From positions 1 to 46,195 of the forward strand of contig CANJHI010000023.1 in assembly GCA_947474005.1 (NCBI GenBank): a DNA stretch of 46,195 nucleotides, in the 5' to 3' direction. Below, in pieces: positions 24,643 to 32,319 of this stretch. Under the pieces are notes generated by a model. That model was not told the origin of the DNA, did no database searches, and worked only from the letters and a program-made list of their open reading frames with translations. Origin of the DNA: Alphaproteobacteria bacterium (GTDB taxonomy: Bacteria; Pseudomonadota; Alphaproteobacteria; Reyranellales; Reyranellaceae). Positions within the stretch are counted from its first letter, which is position 1; every line of letters starts with the position of its first letter. The translations under genes were made by a program, and so were the position numbers.

Positions 24643-24748
24643 TGTCGAACACCGGACATATGTCGCTTGATATTCGAAATTGCACGTAGACACCACGCCG
24701 ATCCGGGCGCGTTGATGAAGCGTCACGCCCAGACAAACGGTGTTTGTC
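24643..24748. promoter_or_regulatory. Operator-like palindromes upstream of the histidine kinase
   Basis: A perfect palindrome GACATATGTC is at 24656-24665, with an additional ATGTC half-site at 24643-24647. A perfect 7-base inverted repeat, GACAAAC-GGT-GTTTGTC, is at 24732-24748. Both lie in front of the kinase gene and have the size of dimeric regulator sites. The binding protein is unknown, though the neighbouring Crp/Fnr protein is a candidate. Confidence 0.4.
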
Positions 24749-24844
24749 CATGAACCGCCACAAGGCCCGCGTCGATCCTCGGATGTCCGCTTCAGGTCAC
24801 CAGGTGACGATATTCCAGCAAGTTGCTGGGAAAGTGAGGACTTC

Positions 24845-25612
24845 ATGCGCCGCGCCAGCACCACGCTCGACGCCAACATCGGCCTGCCGCCCAAATTTGC
24901 AAACCTGGCGCGGGGCACGATCGCGCGTCGCGACTCCGAGCGGGCGGAGCATCGCGACACGGAAGCCCTGTTGATGAGCGTCCTCTTCCGGCATCAGGAC
25001 CTTCTCGAGGGAAAAGACGCGCTGATCTGCGAGCAGGAGATCCTGAGGGAGGCGGACCATCGCGGGCTTCTGGACAGCCTGCAGATGATCGTGAGTGTGC
25101 TGTCGCAACAAAGCTGGACCGAGAAAGATGCCAAAGTCACGTCGCGCCTGTCCGTCGCGGCCAACCGTGTGGGCGCGATCGTCGGACTCCACCTGCACCA
25201 TTCCCTGGAGGGCGCGCAGACCGTCGATTTCAGGCAGTACCTCGACGAACTCTGTAGCGAACGCGCGACGATGTCGCTGTCGGATCGGCTCGTCGTCGTC
25301 GATGGAATCGAGGTGAGATTGCCGCCCGCGACGGGGGCCTCCCTCGGCCTGATCGTCAACGAACTGGTCACGAACGCCATCGAGCACGGCAAAGGGCAGA
25401 TCACGGTGACGCTCGAACCGCGATCCGGGGAGGGTTACGCCCTGTCGGTCTGCAATGATGGCTCGACCTTGCCGGACGGATTCGACCCCGCGGCCTGCAG
25501 CGGCCTGGGCCTGCGCCTGGTCTCGTCCCTTGTCGCGCAGATCGGCGGCAAACTGCGGTTCGATCGCGGCGAAGATGACGCCAGTACGAAAGTCACGGTG
25601 CTGTTCAGATAA
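24845..25612 (+). CDS. HisKA_2/HWE-type sensor histidine kinase
   Basis: Soluble kinase of 255 residues. I chose the ATG at 24845 (MRRASTTLD), which has GTGAGGA before it; an earlier in-frame start at 24740 has no such support. The phosphoacceptor helix has EADHRGLLDSLQMI (His72), the HisKA_2 pattern. The ATPase domain has the N-box NELVTNAIEHG (172-182), an aspartate-poor G1 region (VCNDGSTLPDG) and the glycine loop SGLGLRLVSSL (219-229). There is no membrane segment and no recognisable PAS or GAF sensor, so it probably reads a cytoplasmic signal or serves a partner protein. No response regulator is next to it. Confidence 0.85.
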   Translation: MRRASTTLDANIGLPPKFANLARGTIARRDSERAEHRDTEALLMSVLFRHQDLLEGKDALICEQEILREADHRGLLDSLQMIVSVLSQQSWTEKDAKVTSRLSVAANRVGAIVGLHLHHSLEGAQTVDFRQYLDELCSERATMSLSDRLVVVDGIEVRLPPATGASLGLIVNELVTNAIEHGKGQITVTLEPRSGEGYALSVCNDGSTLPDGFDPAACSGLGLRLVSSLVAQIGGKLRFDRGEDDASTKVTVLFR

Positions 25613-25701
25613 GCACGATCCGGCTGGGCGTCCCTTACATCGCGCCATGCATTGAGAATGTTGAATATTCTGTAGAGAATGGGCCCTGAAGTGGGGGCCA
25701 A

Positions 25702-25797
25702 ATGGCTGTGCTGCATCTGCCCCGGTACGCGGCGAGCGTGCTTTTGTATGGCGTGATCGCCCTGGTCTCCGTCGAAGCCGCCCTTCGACTCCAGTAA
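25702..25797 (+). pseudogene. Detached N-terminal membrane anchor of the SGNH protein
   Basis: A 31-codon frame starts at the ATG at 25702, has GGGGG just upstream, and encodes basic and hydrophobic residues (LPRYAASVLLYGVIALVSVE) ending in AALRLQ. It stops at TAA (25795-25797). The frame is the same as that of the following SGNH gene: 25825 lies exactly 41 codons downstream, and the codons after the stop (KLGPFYDLE) read on into it. This strongly suggests one gene with a nonsense mutation that removed the anchor or signal sequence. Confidence 0.65.
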
Positions 25798-25824
25798 AAG
25801 CTTGGGCCGTTCTACGACCTCGAG

Positions 25825-26883
25825 ATGGCCACGCCCCTCGACCCATCGCGCGACAGCTATTCCGACACGCTCAACCATCGCCCGGTCGGACGCGAGGTCG
25901 GGTCGTTCGAGACGACGGATCCGTCGGGGGATCCGTCGGGGGATCCGTCGGGGAGGCTACAGACCTACAGCTTTTCCGCGGAGTACGATGCCGACGGCAT
26001 TCGCCTGCCGCGCCCCGGTCCCCCTGCGCCGCCGTGCCGGGAGCGGAAATCGATGCTCTTTCTCGGTGATTCCTTCATGCAGGGATACGACGACCGCAAC
26101 ACCATTCCGTTCCATGTGGCGACCGAAGTCGAAGCGCGGACCGGCCTCTGCATCGCGGCCTACAACGCGGGCTATACCTCCTATTCGCCGTCCATCTTCA
26201 TCGTCCAGGCCAATCGGCTGATCCCTCTGCTGAGGCCCGACGTCGTCGTCGTCGATATCGATGAAGCCGATCTCTTCGATGAATACGTGCGCTATCGCGG
26301 ACTGATCGTCAGGAACGAACAAGGGCGCACGATCGCCGTTCGCGGATCGCCGGCCTACGCCGCGTATCTCTCCAGGCTCGACGAAATCCGCTCGCGGCCG
26401 CTCTACATCGCGAGGTTCATCGAGAAGCAGCTCTTCACCCGTGCCCACAGCCAGCGCGTGCTGGCCGATTTCCGTGCCCAGGCCCCGCTCGCCTATTCGG
26501 CCGACACTTCTTCCGGGGCCGCCGACAGGTATCGGTCCGAGCTGGCCTATTTCGACTCGAGGGTCGATGAGCTGGCGATCACGCTGCTGCGCTATCTGCC
26601 GCCGCAAAACGTGTTCTTCATCCACCATCCTCACCTCGGGCACATCCGCCCGGATGCGTCGGGGCGCCGCTGGAAGCGGCTCGTCGCCACCGCCGTCGCC
26701 CGGGTGGCGGAACGCCACGGCCTGAATTTCTTCGATGCGACCGATGTCCTGGCCGAGCGCTTCGGCGCTTCCCCGGAGACCTTCTATTGGCCCGGCGACA
26801 TGCATTTCAATCTGGAAGGCACGCGCCTCTATGCCCTGGCCGTGGCCGCCTACCTGGCAACGCTACCGGATTGGCAGCGGTGA
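25825..26883 (+). CDS. SGNH/GDSL-family hydrolase, N-terminus cut by a stop codon
   Basis: Esterase-fold protein of 352 residues as counted from the ATG at 25825. Block I is MLFLGDSFMQGYDD, with Ser in the GDS motif (near residue 84). A middle block is YNAGYTSYSPSIF. The C-terminal catalytic block is WPGDMHFNLEGTRLYAL, with the Asp and His three residues apart. Relatives are membrane-anchored or exported and modify polysaccharides or other envelope polymers. Here the anchor lies upstream, behind an in-frame TAA, so the product from this start would be cytoplasmic, or the gene is dead. No Shine-Dalgarno precedes 25825. Residues 32-43 contain a DPSG repeat. Confidence 0.75.
   Translation: MATPLDPSRDSYSDTLNHRPVGREVGSFETTDPSGDPSGDPSGRLQTYSFSAEYDADGIRLPRPGPPAPPCRERKSMLFLGDSFMQGYDDRNTIPFHVATEVEARTGLCIAAYNAGYTSYSPSIFIVQANRLIPLLRPDVVVVDIDEADLFDEYVRYRGLIVRNEQGRTIAVRGSPAYAAYLSRLDEIRSRPLYIARFIEKQLFTRAHSQRVLADFRAQAPLAYSADTSSGAADRYRSELAYFDSRVDELAITLLRYLPPQNVFFIHHPHLGHIRPDASGRRWKRLVATAVARVAERHGLNFFDATDVLAERFGASPETFYWPGDMHFNLEGTRLYALAVAAYLATLPDWQR
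25917..25952 (+). repeat. Three tandem 12-base repeats inside the SGNH gene
   Basis: The unit GGATCCGTCGGG occurs three times without change (25917-25928, 25929-25940, 25941-25952). Because 12 is a multiple of 3, it adds DPSG units to the protein and keeps the frame. It contains a BamHI-type GGATCC in each copy. Confidence 0.95.
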
Positions 26884-26963
26884 CTGTGCCAGCCACAAGG
26901 AATAGGTCTCAGTCCCTGGGTGTGCTGGCAAAATGCCTGCATTTGAAAAAGTTCGAAGATAAT

Positions 26964-26994
26964 TTGACAGGTTCAGCAGGTTATGTGCTATATT
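26964..26994 (+). promoter_or_regulatory. Candidate promoter of a small RNA
   Basis: A perfect TTGACA at 26964-26969 is followed after 19 bases by TATATT at 26989-26994 (18 bases if the -10 box is read one base earlier). The region is AT-rich compared with its surroundings. No gene follows; a terminator lies about 65 bases downstream. Confidence 0.55.
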
Positions 26995-26999
26995 TCTGA

Positions 27000-27062
27000 T
27001 ACGTTGCCACGACGTGTGTAATGCGCGGGCCGCCCGGTTCACTTGCCCGGAGCGGCCTTTTT
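27000..27062 (+). ncRNA. Candidate small RNA with intrinsic terminator
   Basis: About 63 bases lie between the predicted start point and a terminator. The terminator stem is GGCCGC-CCGG (27028-27037) with CCGG-A-GCGGCC (27047-27057), around a TTCACTTGC-type loop and followed by TTTTT (27058-27062). A small hairpin CGT/ACG is near the 5' end. There is no start codon with a ribosome-binding site. A similar hairpin with the same loop letters TTCACTTG occurs at 41935-41964. The RNA family is not known to me. Confidence 0.5.
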
Positions 27063-27289
27063 CGTGGGCCGGTGGCGTCCCGTTCTCCACGCGGGCGATG
27101 CAAGGGGTTTTGGGTCCCAGGACCTGACCGCGAGCCACGGGTGCAGGGGCGTATTTCCCTGTCGATCAAAACCACAGTCGATGCCTTCCCTCATGGCCGT
27201 CGGGAAGGCGCCGCAAAATGACGCGATTAGAGAGAGCATACCCGCGCAGGAGAACCCTTGGCGCGGTCGACTTCCTGCAGTGCCTGCCT

Positions 27290-27440
27290 CCTCGTGAGGG
27301 TCCTGTGCTGCAAGCTTGTCCGACCGGACATGCCCGGCCCCCCGTCCGCATCAGCGGGACGCAAGACTCAGTCGGTTCCTGGAAGGTCACTCCAGCAGAC
27401 TGGCACAAGAGCCGGGAGAAACCCGGCCGAGCCCGAACCC
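27290..27440 (+). promoter_or_regulatory. Structured leader-like region with a weak cobalamin-box likeness
   Basis: The block AGCCGGGAGA (near 27410) resembles the B12-box core AGCCAGGAGA and is followed by CCCGGCC. CGCAAGACT and GGAAGG occur upstream in the same order as conserved blocks of cobalamin riboswitches. Nested stems are visible (CAGTC/GACTG enclosing CTGGA/TCCAG). The GGGAA and GGTG blocks are not seen, and no cobalt or B12 gene follows. It could be a decayed riboswitch or chance. Confidence 0.2.
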
Positions 27441-27568
27441 TCGTGTGATCACTGGCCTTTTCGACCCTGTGGAGGGGTTCTGCTGGTTTCTCGGGACTCA
27501 AAATTTGCGTGGAGAGAACACGATGAACAGTGTTTCGACCGTGTCGCCGCCGTCGTTCATGATGTTCG

Positions 27569-27724
27569 CCGCGGCACAGCTCCGCGATTCGGGGCTGTGC
27601 CCGAAACGCCTCGGCGCTGTGCCGCGGGAGACGACCAAGCCGTTGAAACGGCCGGACAATGACGGGCCGGCGGCACACGCTGCGGCACAGCTGGCGCCGT
27701 TTAGCGGCACACTTCGTGTGCCGG
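27569..27724. repeat. Cluster of GCGGCACA inverted repeats
   Basis: The word GCGGCACA, or its complement TGTGCCG or close forms, occurs at about 27571, 27593, 27616, 27670, 27682, 27704 and 27716. The pair CCGCGGCACAG (27569-27579) and CTGTGCCGCGG (27617-27627) is a perfect 11-base inverted repeat. The last pair, CGGCACAC-TTC-GTGTGCCG (27705-27723), is a tight hairpin just behind the end of the MATE gene and may act as its terminator. Confidence 0.6.
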
Positions 27725-27732
27725 ACATGCTC

Positions 27733-29097
27733 TCAGGCCGTGTGCCAGGCCCGTCGTGTCGTCGAGACCGCGAGCAGGATCGCGTAGGCCACGATGCCGG
27801 CGGCGACGCAGGCGTAGAGGCCGGAGACGCCCCAGCCGAAGAAGTCGAGGGCGAGCAGGCTGCCACCGGCGGCGATGACGAAGCGCAGCAGGGTGGCGGC
27901 GGTGGGCCAGATCATGTCGCCCGCGCCCATGGCCGCAAAGGTGAGCGCCATGGAGAGGCCGAAGAAGCCGTAGGTCGGGCCGACGATGCGGAAGTAGAGA
28001 CGCCCGGCTTCGAGCGCCGTGGGGTCCTTGGTGAAAAGCGTCAGCCAGAGGTCGGGCCAGATCGCCACCACGAGGCCGATGGCGAGCGTGACCGCGCCGG
28101 CCAGGAGCGCGCCCACCCAGGCCACCTTTCGGGCGCGGGCGAATTGCCTCGCACCCTTGTTGGTGCCGACCATGGCGGTAAGTGCCGCGCCGATGCCGAA
28201 GGTGAGGGGGCTCAGGAGATATTCGAGGCGGCTGCCGACGCCGTAGCCCGCGATGGCGGCGTCGCCCGCGCGTCCAATGAGACCGGTGACGACCAGCACG
28301 GCGGCGTTGATCAGGATCACCACGACGCAGGAAGTGGCGCCGATCTTCAGGATGTCGGCGAAGGCGGCCCAGCGGAAACCTTTCACCGGCCAGCGCAGGC
28401 GCACGGCGGCACGGCCCATCAGGAATGGCCGCAGGATCCAGAGGGCTGCGATGCCGTAGGAGGCGACCGCGGCGGCGGCCGGTCCGGCGACGCCGAGCTT
28501 CGGGAGCCCGGCCCAGCCAAGGGTCAGCGCACCGCTCAGCGGGATCTGCAGGATCGCCATGACGATCAGCGCGATGCCGGGCGATTTCATGTCGCCGGTG
28601 CCGCGCAGGATCGAGGCCAGCGTGTTGGCGAGCCAATGGGCGCCGCAGCCCAGGAACATGACCGTCGAAAAGGCGACCGCTCCCTCGAGCGCGGCGCCGC
28701 TGCCGCCCAGCGCGCCATAGAGCGGCCGGCCGAAGCCCACGAACACGATCGCGAACAGCACCGACATGCCGAGCGCGATGGCGATGGCGTGCGCGGCGGC
28801 CGCCTCCGCGCCGGCACGGTTGCCCGAGCCCAGCGCCCGCGCGACCGAGGAGGAGACGCCGCCGCCCATGGCGCCGGCCGACATCATCTGCAGGGTGGTC
28901 TGGGCCGGGAACACCAGCGCCAGTGCCGCGAGCTGGACGGTGCCGAGCTGGCCCACGAACCAGCCGTCGGCGATCAGCACCAGGCTCTGCGTTGCCACGT
29001 TCAGCACGTTGGGCGCAGCCAGTGTCAGGATGGTCGGGACCAGCGGCCCCGAGAGCATCGCCGTGCGGCGGTCGACGGCGCTCAGGCGCCGGTCCAC
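27733..29097 (-). CDS. MATE-family multidrug efflux transporter (second of a tandem pair)
   Basis: Inner-membrane antiporter of about 454 residues with 12 predicted helices in two halves (PF01554). I chose the GTG at 29097, which overlaps the end of the upstream MATE gene by 16 bases and matches the length of that paralogue; the ATG at 29058 (MLSGPLVPT) is an alternative. Typical segments are PNVLNVATQSLVLIADGWFV, AMGGGVSSSVARALGSGN and FGWGVSGLYACVAAG. The two neighbours are similar along the whole length. Members export cationic drugs or metabolites by Na+ or H+ antiport, and no substrate can be named. Confidence 0.9.
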   Translation of the reverse strand: MDRRLSAVDRRTAMLSGPLVPTILTLAAPNVLNVATQSLVLIADGWFVGQLGTVQLAALALVFPAQTTLQMMSAGAMGGGVSSSVARALGSGNRAGAEAAAAHAIAIALGMSVLFAIVFVGFGRPLYGALGGSGAALEGAVAFSTVMFLGCGAHWLANTLASILRGTGDMKSPGIALIVMAILQIPLSGALTLGWAGLPKLGVAGPAAAAVASYGIAALWILRPFLMGRAAVRLRWPVKGFRWAAFADILKIGATSCVVVILINAAVLVVTGLIGRAGDAAIAGYGVGSRLEYLLSPLTFGIGAALTAMVGTNKGARQFARARKVAWVGALLAGAVTLAIGLVVAIWPDLWLTLFTKDPTALEAGRLYFRIVGPTYGFFGLSMALTFAAMGAGDMIWPTAATLLRFVIAAGGSLLALDFFGWGVSGLYACVAAGIVAYAILLAVSTTRRAWHTA

Positions 29098-30437
29098 GCT
29101 CGCCTGGTCGTCGAGAAGGCGAGCACCAGGGAGAAGGCCACGATGCCGGTCGCCACGCAGGCGTAGAGGCCGGAGACGCCCCAGCCGAAGGTGTCGAGGG
29201 CCAAGAGGCTGCCGCCGGCGGCGATGGTGATGCGGGTGAAGTTGGCGAGCATCGGCCAGATCATCTCGCCGGTGCCCTGCGAGGCGAAATAGAGCGCCAT
29301 CGCGATGCCGAAAAAGCCGTACACGGGACCGACGATGCTGAGGTAGTGGCGGCCCGAGGCGAGCGCCCCGGCGTCCTTGGTGAACAGGCCCAGCCACAGG
29401 TCGGGCCACAGCGCCACGATCAGGCCGATCAGGGCAGCCACGCCGCCGGCCATGAAGGCACCGGTCCAGGCCATGCGCTGGGCGCGGGCATACTGCTTGG
29501 CGCCGATGTTGGTGCCGACCAGCGCGGTCAAGGTCGCGCCGACGCCGAAGGCGATCGGGATCAGCATGTATTCGAGGCGGCTGCCGATGCCGTAGCCGGC
29601 GATCGCGGCATCGCCCTGGCGGCCGATCAGGCCCGTGACGATCAGCACCGTGCCGTTGGTGAGCACGACCACGATGCAGGCGATCGCGCCCACCTTCAGG
29701 ATGTCGCGGAACGGCCGCCAGCGGAAACCGTCGACCGGCCAGCGCAGCCGCACGGTAGCCTTGTCGCTCAGCAGTCTGGACAGCATCCACACGGCGGCGA
29801 AGGCGAAGGAGATGACGGCCGCCGCCGCCGGTCCGCGGATGCCGAGCGCCGGCAGGCCGAACCAGCCCAGGGTCAGCGCGCCGGTGAGTGGGATTTGTAG
29901 GGCGGCACTGGCGACCAGCGCATAGCCCGGCGTCTTCATGTCGCCGGTGCCGCGCAGCACCGAGGCCATGGAGTTGGCGACCCAGTGCACGATACAGCCA
30001 AGGAACAGGATGGTGGCGAAGGCCTCGGCGCCGTCGAGCGCCGCGCCGCTGCCGCCCAGCGCCCCGAAGAGGGTGCGGCCGAAACCCACGAAGATGACCG
30101 CGAACAGCGCCGCCATGCCGAGCGCGATGGCGAGCGCATGGGCGGCCGCCGCTTCCGCCGCCGCCTTGTTGCCCGAGCCCAGGGCGCGGGCCACCGAGGA
30201 GGAGATGCCGCCGCCCATGGCGCCGGCCGACATCATGCCCAGCGTCATCTGCGCCGGGAACACCAGGGCCAGCGCCGCCAGCGCCGTGGTGCTGCCGAGC
30301 TGGCCCACGAACCAGCCGTCGGAGATGCTGACCAGGCTCTGCATGGCCACGTTCAGCACATTGGGAGTGGCCAGCGCCACGATGGTGGGCACGATCGGCC
30401 CGGCCAGCATCATCTGCCGGCGTTCTGCGGGGGTCAT
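29082..30437 (-). CDS. MATE-family multidrug efflux transporter (first of a tandem pair)
   Basis: Inner-membrane antiporter of 451 residues with 12 predicted helices. It starts at MTPAERRQMM, followed by LAGPIVPTIVALATPNVLN. Shared blocks with its downstream paralogue include AMGGGISSSVARALGSGN, DAAIAGYGIGSRLEYML and FGWGVSGLYACVATG. Its stop lies inside the start of the second gene, so the two are translationally coupled. Because both are full length, the pair could form alternative transporters or work side by side. The duplication looks old: identity is clear but far from complete. Confidence 0.92.
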   Translation of the reverse strand: MTPAERRQMMLAGPIVPTIVALATPNVLNVAMQSLVSISDGWFVGQLGSTTALAALALVFPAQMTLGMMSAGAMGGGISSSVARALGSGNKAAAEAAAAHALAIALGMAALFAVIFVGFGRTLFGALGGSGAALDGAEAFATILFLGCIVHWVANSMASVLRGTGDMKTPGYALVASAALQIPLTGALTLGWFGLPALGIRGPAAAAVISFAFAAVWMLSRLLSDKATVRLRWPVDGFRWRPFRDILKVGAIACIVVVLTNGTVLIVTGLIGRQGDAAIAGYGIGSRLEYMLIPIAFGVGATLTALVGTNIGAKQYARAQRMAWTGAFMAGGVAALIGLIVALWPDLWLGLFTKDAGALASGRHYLSIVGPVYGFFGIAMALYFASQGTGEMIWPMLANFTRITIAAGGSLLALDTFGWGVSGLYACVATGIVAFSLVLAFSTTRRAWTGA

Positions 30438-30503
30438 TAACGACTAGTTAGCACGCGAAGCCTCGCGCGCTCGCGAACTTATCTCATGAGGTAGGGAGGT
30501 TTT

Positions 30504-30788
30504 TCAGCGCCGCGCGTGGAGCGTCACGACGGTCTGGGCGAGCTGGTCGATGGTGTCGATGCCCGCCACCGTGTTGATGGGGATCGAGACGTCGAAGCGG
30601 TCTTCCAGCTCCATGATCACGTCCATGACCGTGAGCGAATCCACGGTCGTGCCCTTGGAGATCACGGTCTGCGGCGTGATCGCCTGGCCACCGACCTGAT
30701 AGGGCGCGAGAAGCCGGAAGATTTCCTGCATTACGTCGAACTGCAGCGCTGAGCGGGTATTCGCGGCGAAATCATGTGTGAGTTGCAA
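30504..30788 (-). CDS. Stand-alone acyl carrier protein
   Basis: Small four-helix carrier protein of 94 residues if started at the TTG at 30788, which has GGAGG five bases upstream. A start at the ATG at 30731 (MQEIFRLLAPY) would give 75 residues. The phosphopantetheine site is Ser51 in TTVDSLTVMDVIMELEDRF, with the usual DSL motif. It carries acyl or aminoacyl groups as thioesters. It is not the fatty-acid AcpP, which normally lies between fabG and fabF; no synthase, ligase or transferase gene is adjacent. It follows the MATE pair on the same strand after about 110 bases of spacing on one side and trmFO on the other. Confidence 0.88.
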   Translation of the reverse strand: MQLTHDFAANTRSALQFDVMQEIFRLLAPYQVGGQAITPQTVISKGTTVDSLTVMDVIMELEDRFDVSIPINTVAGIDTIDQLAQTVVTLHARR

Positions 30789-30898
30789 GGCTGCCTCCGC
30801 CGGTTGATGTCGATCTCATCTGATCGCGGCGGCTGCGTCCTGGGAAATAACAATTCGTTACCCACTGTTGCGGGACGTTACGGATTGTTGCGGCAGAC

Positions 30899-32257
30899 TC
30901 ACTCCGCCGCGAGCGGCGTCGGGGCCAACCACGTGTCGAAATCGCGCAAGGCGCGCGCACTCATCGCCTGCTTGCGTTCCTTGCCCTTGAACGTGCCGTC
31001 GATCGGCGGGAACAGGCCGAAGTTGACGTTCATCGGCTGGAAGGTGGTGGCATCGGCACCGCCGGTGATGTGGCCCAGCAGCGCGCCCATCGCCGTGGTG
31101 ATGGGCGGCGGCGCTTGCGTCGTGCCATGCCGTTCCGCGGCGGCAAAGCGTCCCGTCATCAGCCCGACGGCGGCGCTCTCGACATAGCCCTCGCAGCCTG
31201 TGATCTGGCCCGCGAACCTGAGCCGCGGCATCGCCTTCAGGCGCAGCGTGGCATCGAGCAGGCGAGGGCTGTTGAGGAAGGTGTTGCGATGCAGACCGCC
31301 CAGCCGCGCGAACTCGGCTTTCTCGAGGCCCGGGATGGTGCGGAAGATGCGCGTCTGCTCGCCGTGCTTCAGCTTGGTCTGGAAACCCACGATGTTCCAC
31401 AGCGTGCCCAGCGCATTGTCCTGGCGGAGCTGCACGACCGCCCATGGCCGCGTGCCGGTCCGTGGGTCACGCAGGCCGACGGGCTTCATTGGCCCGAAGC
31501 GCAGCGTCTGCGGGCCGGTCGAGGCGATCACCTCGATCGGCTGGCAGCCGTTGAAGTAGGGCGTGTTCGCCTCCCACTCCTTGAACTCGGTCTTGTCGCC
31601 TGCCAGCAACGCCGCGACAAACGCCTCGTACTGCGGCTTTTCCATCGGGCAGTTGAGATAGTCGGCGCCGTCGCCTCCCGGCCCGCCCTTGTCGTAGCGC
31701 GACTGCTTCCAGGCGATCGAAAGATCGATGCTCTCGTGGTGCACGATCGGCGCGATGGCATCGAAGAAGGCGAGCGACTCCTCGCCCGTCAGTTTCGCCA
31801 GCGCCTCGCCCAATGCCGGCGAGGTGAGGGGACCGGTGGCCACGATCACGCTGTCCCAATCCTCGGGTGGCAGCCCCGCCACTTCGGCGCGCTCCAGCGT
31901 CACCAGCGGATGAGCGAGCAGCGTTTCCTGCACCGCGGCCGAGAAGCCGTGCCGATCGACGGCGAGCGCGCCGCCCGCCGGCAGCTTGTGCGCGTCTGCC
32001 GCGCGCATGATCAGCGAGCCGGCACGCCGCATCTCCTCGTGCAGCAGGCCCACGGCATTGTTCTGTGCATCGTCGGAACGGAAGGAGTTGGAGCACACGA
32101 GCTCGGCGAGATTTTCGGTGAGATGCGCCTCGGTGCCGCGCACGGGCCGCATCTCGTGCAGCACCACGGGCACGCCCGCCTCGGCGAGCTGCCACGCCGC
32201 CTCGCTGCCCGCGAGGCCGCCGCCCACGATGTGCACGTGCTTGATGCTTGACGCCAT
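30899..32257 (-). CDS. trmFO: Methylenetetrahydrofolate-tRNA-(uracil-5-)-methyltransferase
   Basis: FAD- and folate-dependent enzyme of 452 residues that makes 5-methyluridine at position 54 of the tRNA T-loop. The FAD fingerprint is [20 protein letters not shown] near the N-terminus. Next come [14 protein letters not shown] and [20 protein letters not shown], with the conserved cysteine, both characteristic of TrmFO. I used the ATG at 32257; a TTG nine bases earlier is possible. The end near [18 protein letters not shown] is normal. The gene is divergent from the Rid-family gene. This folate enzyme, in place of SAM-dependent TrmA, is typical of alphaproteobacteria and Gram-positives. Confidence 0.95.
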   Translation of the reverse strand: MASSIKHVHIVGGGLAGSEAAWQLAEAGVPVVLHEMRPVRGTEAHLTENLAELVCSNSFRSDDAQNNAVGLLHEEMRRAGSLIMRAADAHKLPAGGALAVDRHGFSAAVQETLLAHPLVTLERAEVAGLPPEDWDSVIVATGPLTSPALGEALAKLTGEESLAFFDAIAPIVHHESIDLSIAWKQSRYDKGGPGGDGADYLNCPMEKPQYEAFVAALLAGDKTEFKEWEANTPYFNGCQPIEVIASTGPQTLRFGPMKPVGLRDPRTGTRPWAVVQLRQDNALGTLWNIVGFQTKLKHGEQTRIFRTIPGLEKAEFARLGGLHRNTFLNSPRLLDATLRLKAMPRLRFAGQITGCEGYVESAAVGLMTGRFAAAERHGTTQAPPPITTAMGALLGHITGGADATTFQPMNVNFGLFPPIDGTFKGKERKQAMSARALRDFDTWLAPTPLAAE

Positions 32258-32319
32258 GCTCCCCAACCTGAAAACCTAAGGGCCTGAAACCGTAGGGTTC
32301 TTACATGGGAGAAACGTCG

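Larger units (their letters stand above)
24290..24844. other. Gene-poor stretch between regulator and histidine kinase genes
   Basis: These 555 bases hold no intact gene. They contain the decayed copy of the regulator 3' end (24446-24622), a short hairpin GCACC/GGTGC near 24355, and a set of palindromes at 24643-24748 in front of the kinase. A ribosome-binding sequence GTGAGGA lies just before the kinase start. Confidence 0.6.
26884..27732. other. 849-base stretch without a convincing protein gene
   Basis: Between the SGNH gene and the first MATE gene I find a promoter plus terminator unit (26964-27062), a structured region with a weak B12-box likeness (27290-27440) and a cluster of GCGGCACA inverted repeats (27569-27724). 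A short plus-strand frame starting at 27523 has a good ribosome-binding site (GGAGAG), but it runs on antisense into the MATE gene and matches no family I know. Confidence 0.6.

Noticed and set aside
25917..25952. Possible CRISPR repeats
   Set aside because: The three units are contiguous without spacers and lie in frame within a coding region.
27523..27732. Possible small gene starting at the ATG at 27523 with a good GGAGAG site
   Set aside because: The frame has no stop before the MATE gene and runs on antisense through it. The first 70 residues match no family I know, and the same bases form the GCGGCACA repeat cluster.
27316..29166. Long plus-strand reading frame of more than 600 codons across the MATE region
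   Set aside because: It lies opposite the first MATE gene, whose transporter motifs are clear. Its composition (Asp, Arg, Gly, His runs) is that of an antisense shadow in GC-rich DNA.
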